Of a stretch of DNA of 6,913 bases, positions 6,725 through 6,913 are shown one piece after another. Below the pieces are notes generated by a model that saw only the letters and a list, made by a program, of their open reading frames with translations, had not been told where the DNA came from and ran no database searches. The translations under genes were made by a program, and so were the position numbers. The first letter of the stretch is position 1, and each line of letters opens with the position of its first letter. The stretch is from an uncultured Verrucomicrobiales bacterium (GTDB lineage: Bacteria; Verrucomicrobiota; Verrucomicrobiia; Verrucomicrobiales; Akkermansiaceae), in NCBI GenBank assembly GCA_937893015.1, contig CALBJX010000011.1:1-6913 (forward strand). Reading direction: 5' to 3'.

Positions 6725-6758
6725 AGTAGAATTCAGATAAAGCAGAATTGACAGTACC

Positions 6759-6787
6759 TTTTTACTCAAATTCCCCTCCCTTGGCAA
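6759..6787 (-). promoter_or_regulatory. Candidate sigma70 promoter of the motor operon
   Basis: On the minus strand TTGCCA (6787-6782, five of six matches to TTGACA) is followed by a 17-nt spacer and TAAAAA (6764-6759, four of six matches to TATAAT). Transcription would start near 6752, giving a leader of about 28 nt before the exbB-like ATG. Spacing and position are ideal but the -10 is imperfect and no operator is recognised. Promoters in Verrucomicrobiota are poorly defined, so this is a candidate only. Confidence 0.45.
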
Positions 6788-6838
6788 GCATGTTTTTCGA
6801 GAATTCGCACTTTATCGAAAAAAAACACCGCGACATGC
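6788..6838. other. AT-rich interrupted palindrome upstream of the promoter
   Basis: The outer arms gcatgt (6788-6793) and acatgc (6833-6838) pair, and the inner arms ttttcga (6794-6800) and tcgaaaa (6815-6821) continue the stem, leaving an 11-nt bulge on one side and a 14-nt loop. On the minus strand a run of eight T (6825-6818) follows a short ccgc/gcgg stem. The stretch could therefore be the weak terminator of a gene beyond the right edge, or an upstream promoter or operator element. Both are inference. Confidence 0.35.
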
Positions 6839-6859
6839 GGAGGAGTGAGGGAAAATTCG

Positions 6860-6913
6860 GATTTGTAGGGATGTACGAAGTACGATGTACGATGTACGAA
6901 GTCAAATTGAGGC
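6860..6913 (-). repeat. Right arm of window-flanking inverted repeat with heptad core
   Basis: This 54-nt arm is the reverse complement of the left-end repeat apart from one extra 7-nt unit and single-base changes. On the plus strand it reads gatttgtagggat, then gtacgaa, gtacgat, gtacgat, gtacgaa, then gtcaaattgaggc. GTAC recurs at exact 7-bp steps (6873, 6880, 6887, 6894). It lies upstream of the operon promoter and ends exactly at the window edge. Confidence 0.85.

Noticed and set aside
5834..6751. Plus-strand 305-codon open frame opposite the exbB-like gene
   Set aside because: This is an antisense shadow of a gene with unmistakable ExbB/TolQ motifs; its own product is low in recognisable structure and His/Gly/Glu-rich.
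6725..6787. Longer N-terminus for the exbB-like protein, from a TTG at 6787
   Set aside because: The added residues precede a good signal peptide and would overlap the candidate promoter; the ATG at 6724 fits better.

Overview
The window holds one compact set of five protein-coding genes, all on the minus strand, read from the right end to the left. In transcription order they are an ExbB/TolQ-type proton channel (6724 to 5879), two different ExbD/TolR-type stator proteins (5781 to 5260 and 5234 to 4746), a very large exported helical-repeat (TPR-like) protein of 1132 residues (4620 to 1222), and a 343-residue exported protein of unknown family (1195 to 164). There are no tRNA, rRNA, CRISPR or transposase genes, and no stretch over 300 bases lacks a gene.

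Reading of the system: the first three genes encode the inner-membrane parts of a proton-motive-force-driven motor of the ExbB-ExbD / TolQ-TolR / MotA-MotB superfamily. No TonB, TolA or OmpA-like peptidoglycan-binding partner is encoded here. The downstream genes encode two exported, probably periplasmic, proteins. The simplest inference is that the motor acts on, or through, the giant TPR protein and its small companion. That is inferred from gene order, not proven. From memory, ExbB/ExbD/ExbD/TPR clusters of this kind occur in Verrucomicrobiota and Planctomycetota, and related genes in Akkermansia have been linked to mucin use.

Control elements: a sigma70-like promoter candidate lies just upstream of the exbB-like gene. 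A strong intrinsic terminator sits between the second exbD-like gene and the TPR gene, so the two halves are probably expressed at different levels. A perfect 12-bp hairpin follows the last gene. A nested hairpin occupies the 97-nt spacer between the exbB-like and first exbD-like genes. None of the five start codons has a convincing Shine-Dalgarno sequence.

Edges: the two ends carry copies of the same roughly 50-bp repeat in opposite orientation (9-55 and 6860-6913). Each is built around a 7-nt unit containing GTAC and the two differ by exactly one unit. The five-gene block is therefore bracketed by an inverted repeat that nearly coincides with the window ends. This fits either a dispersed intergenic repeat at which an assembly broke, or less likely a mobile or invertible unit.

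Organism: a Gram-negative-type envelope (Exb/Tol motor, Sec signal peptides), GC-rich genes, near-total avoidance of TTA/CTA/TCA codons, absence of Shine-Dalgarno sites and the Cys-Cys pair after the ExbD aspartate together suggest a member of the Verrucomicrobiota, perhaps Akkermansia-like. This is tentative, since no phylogenetic marker is present.
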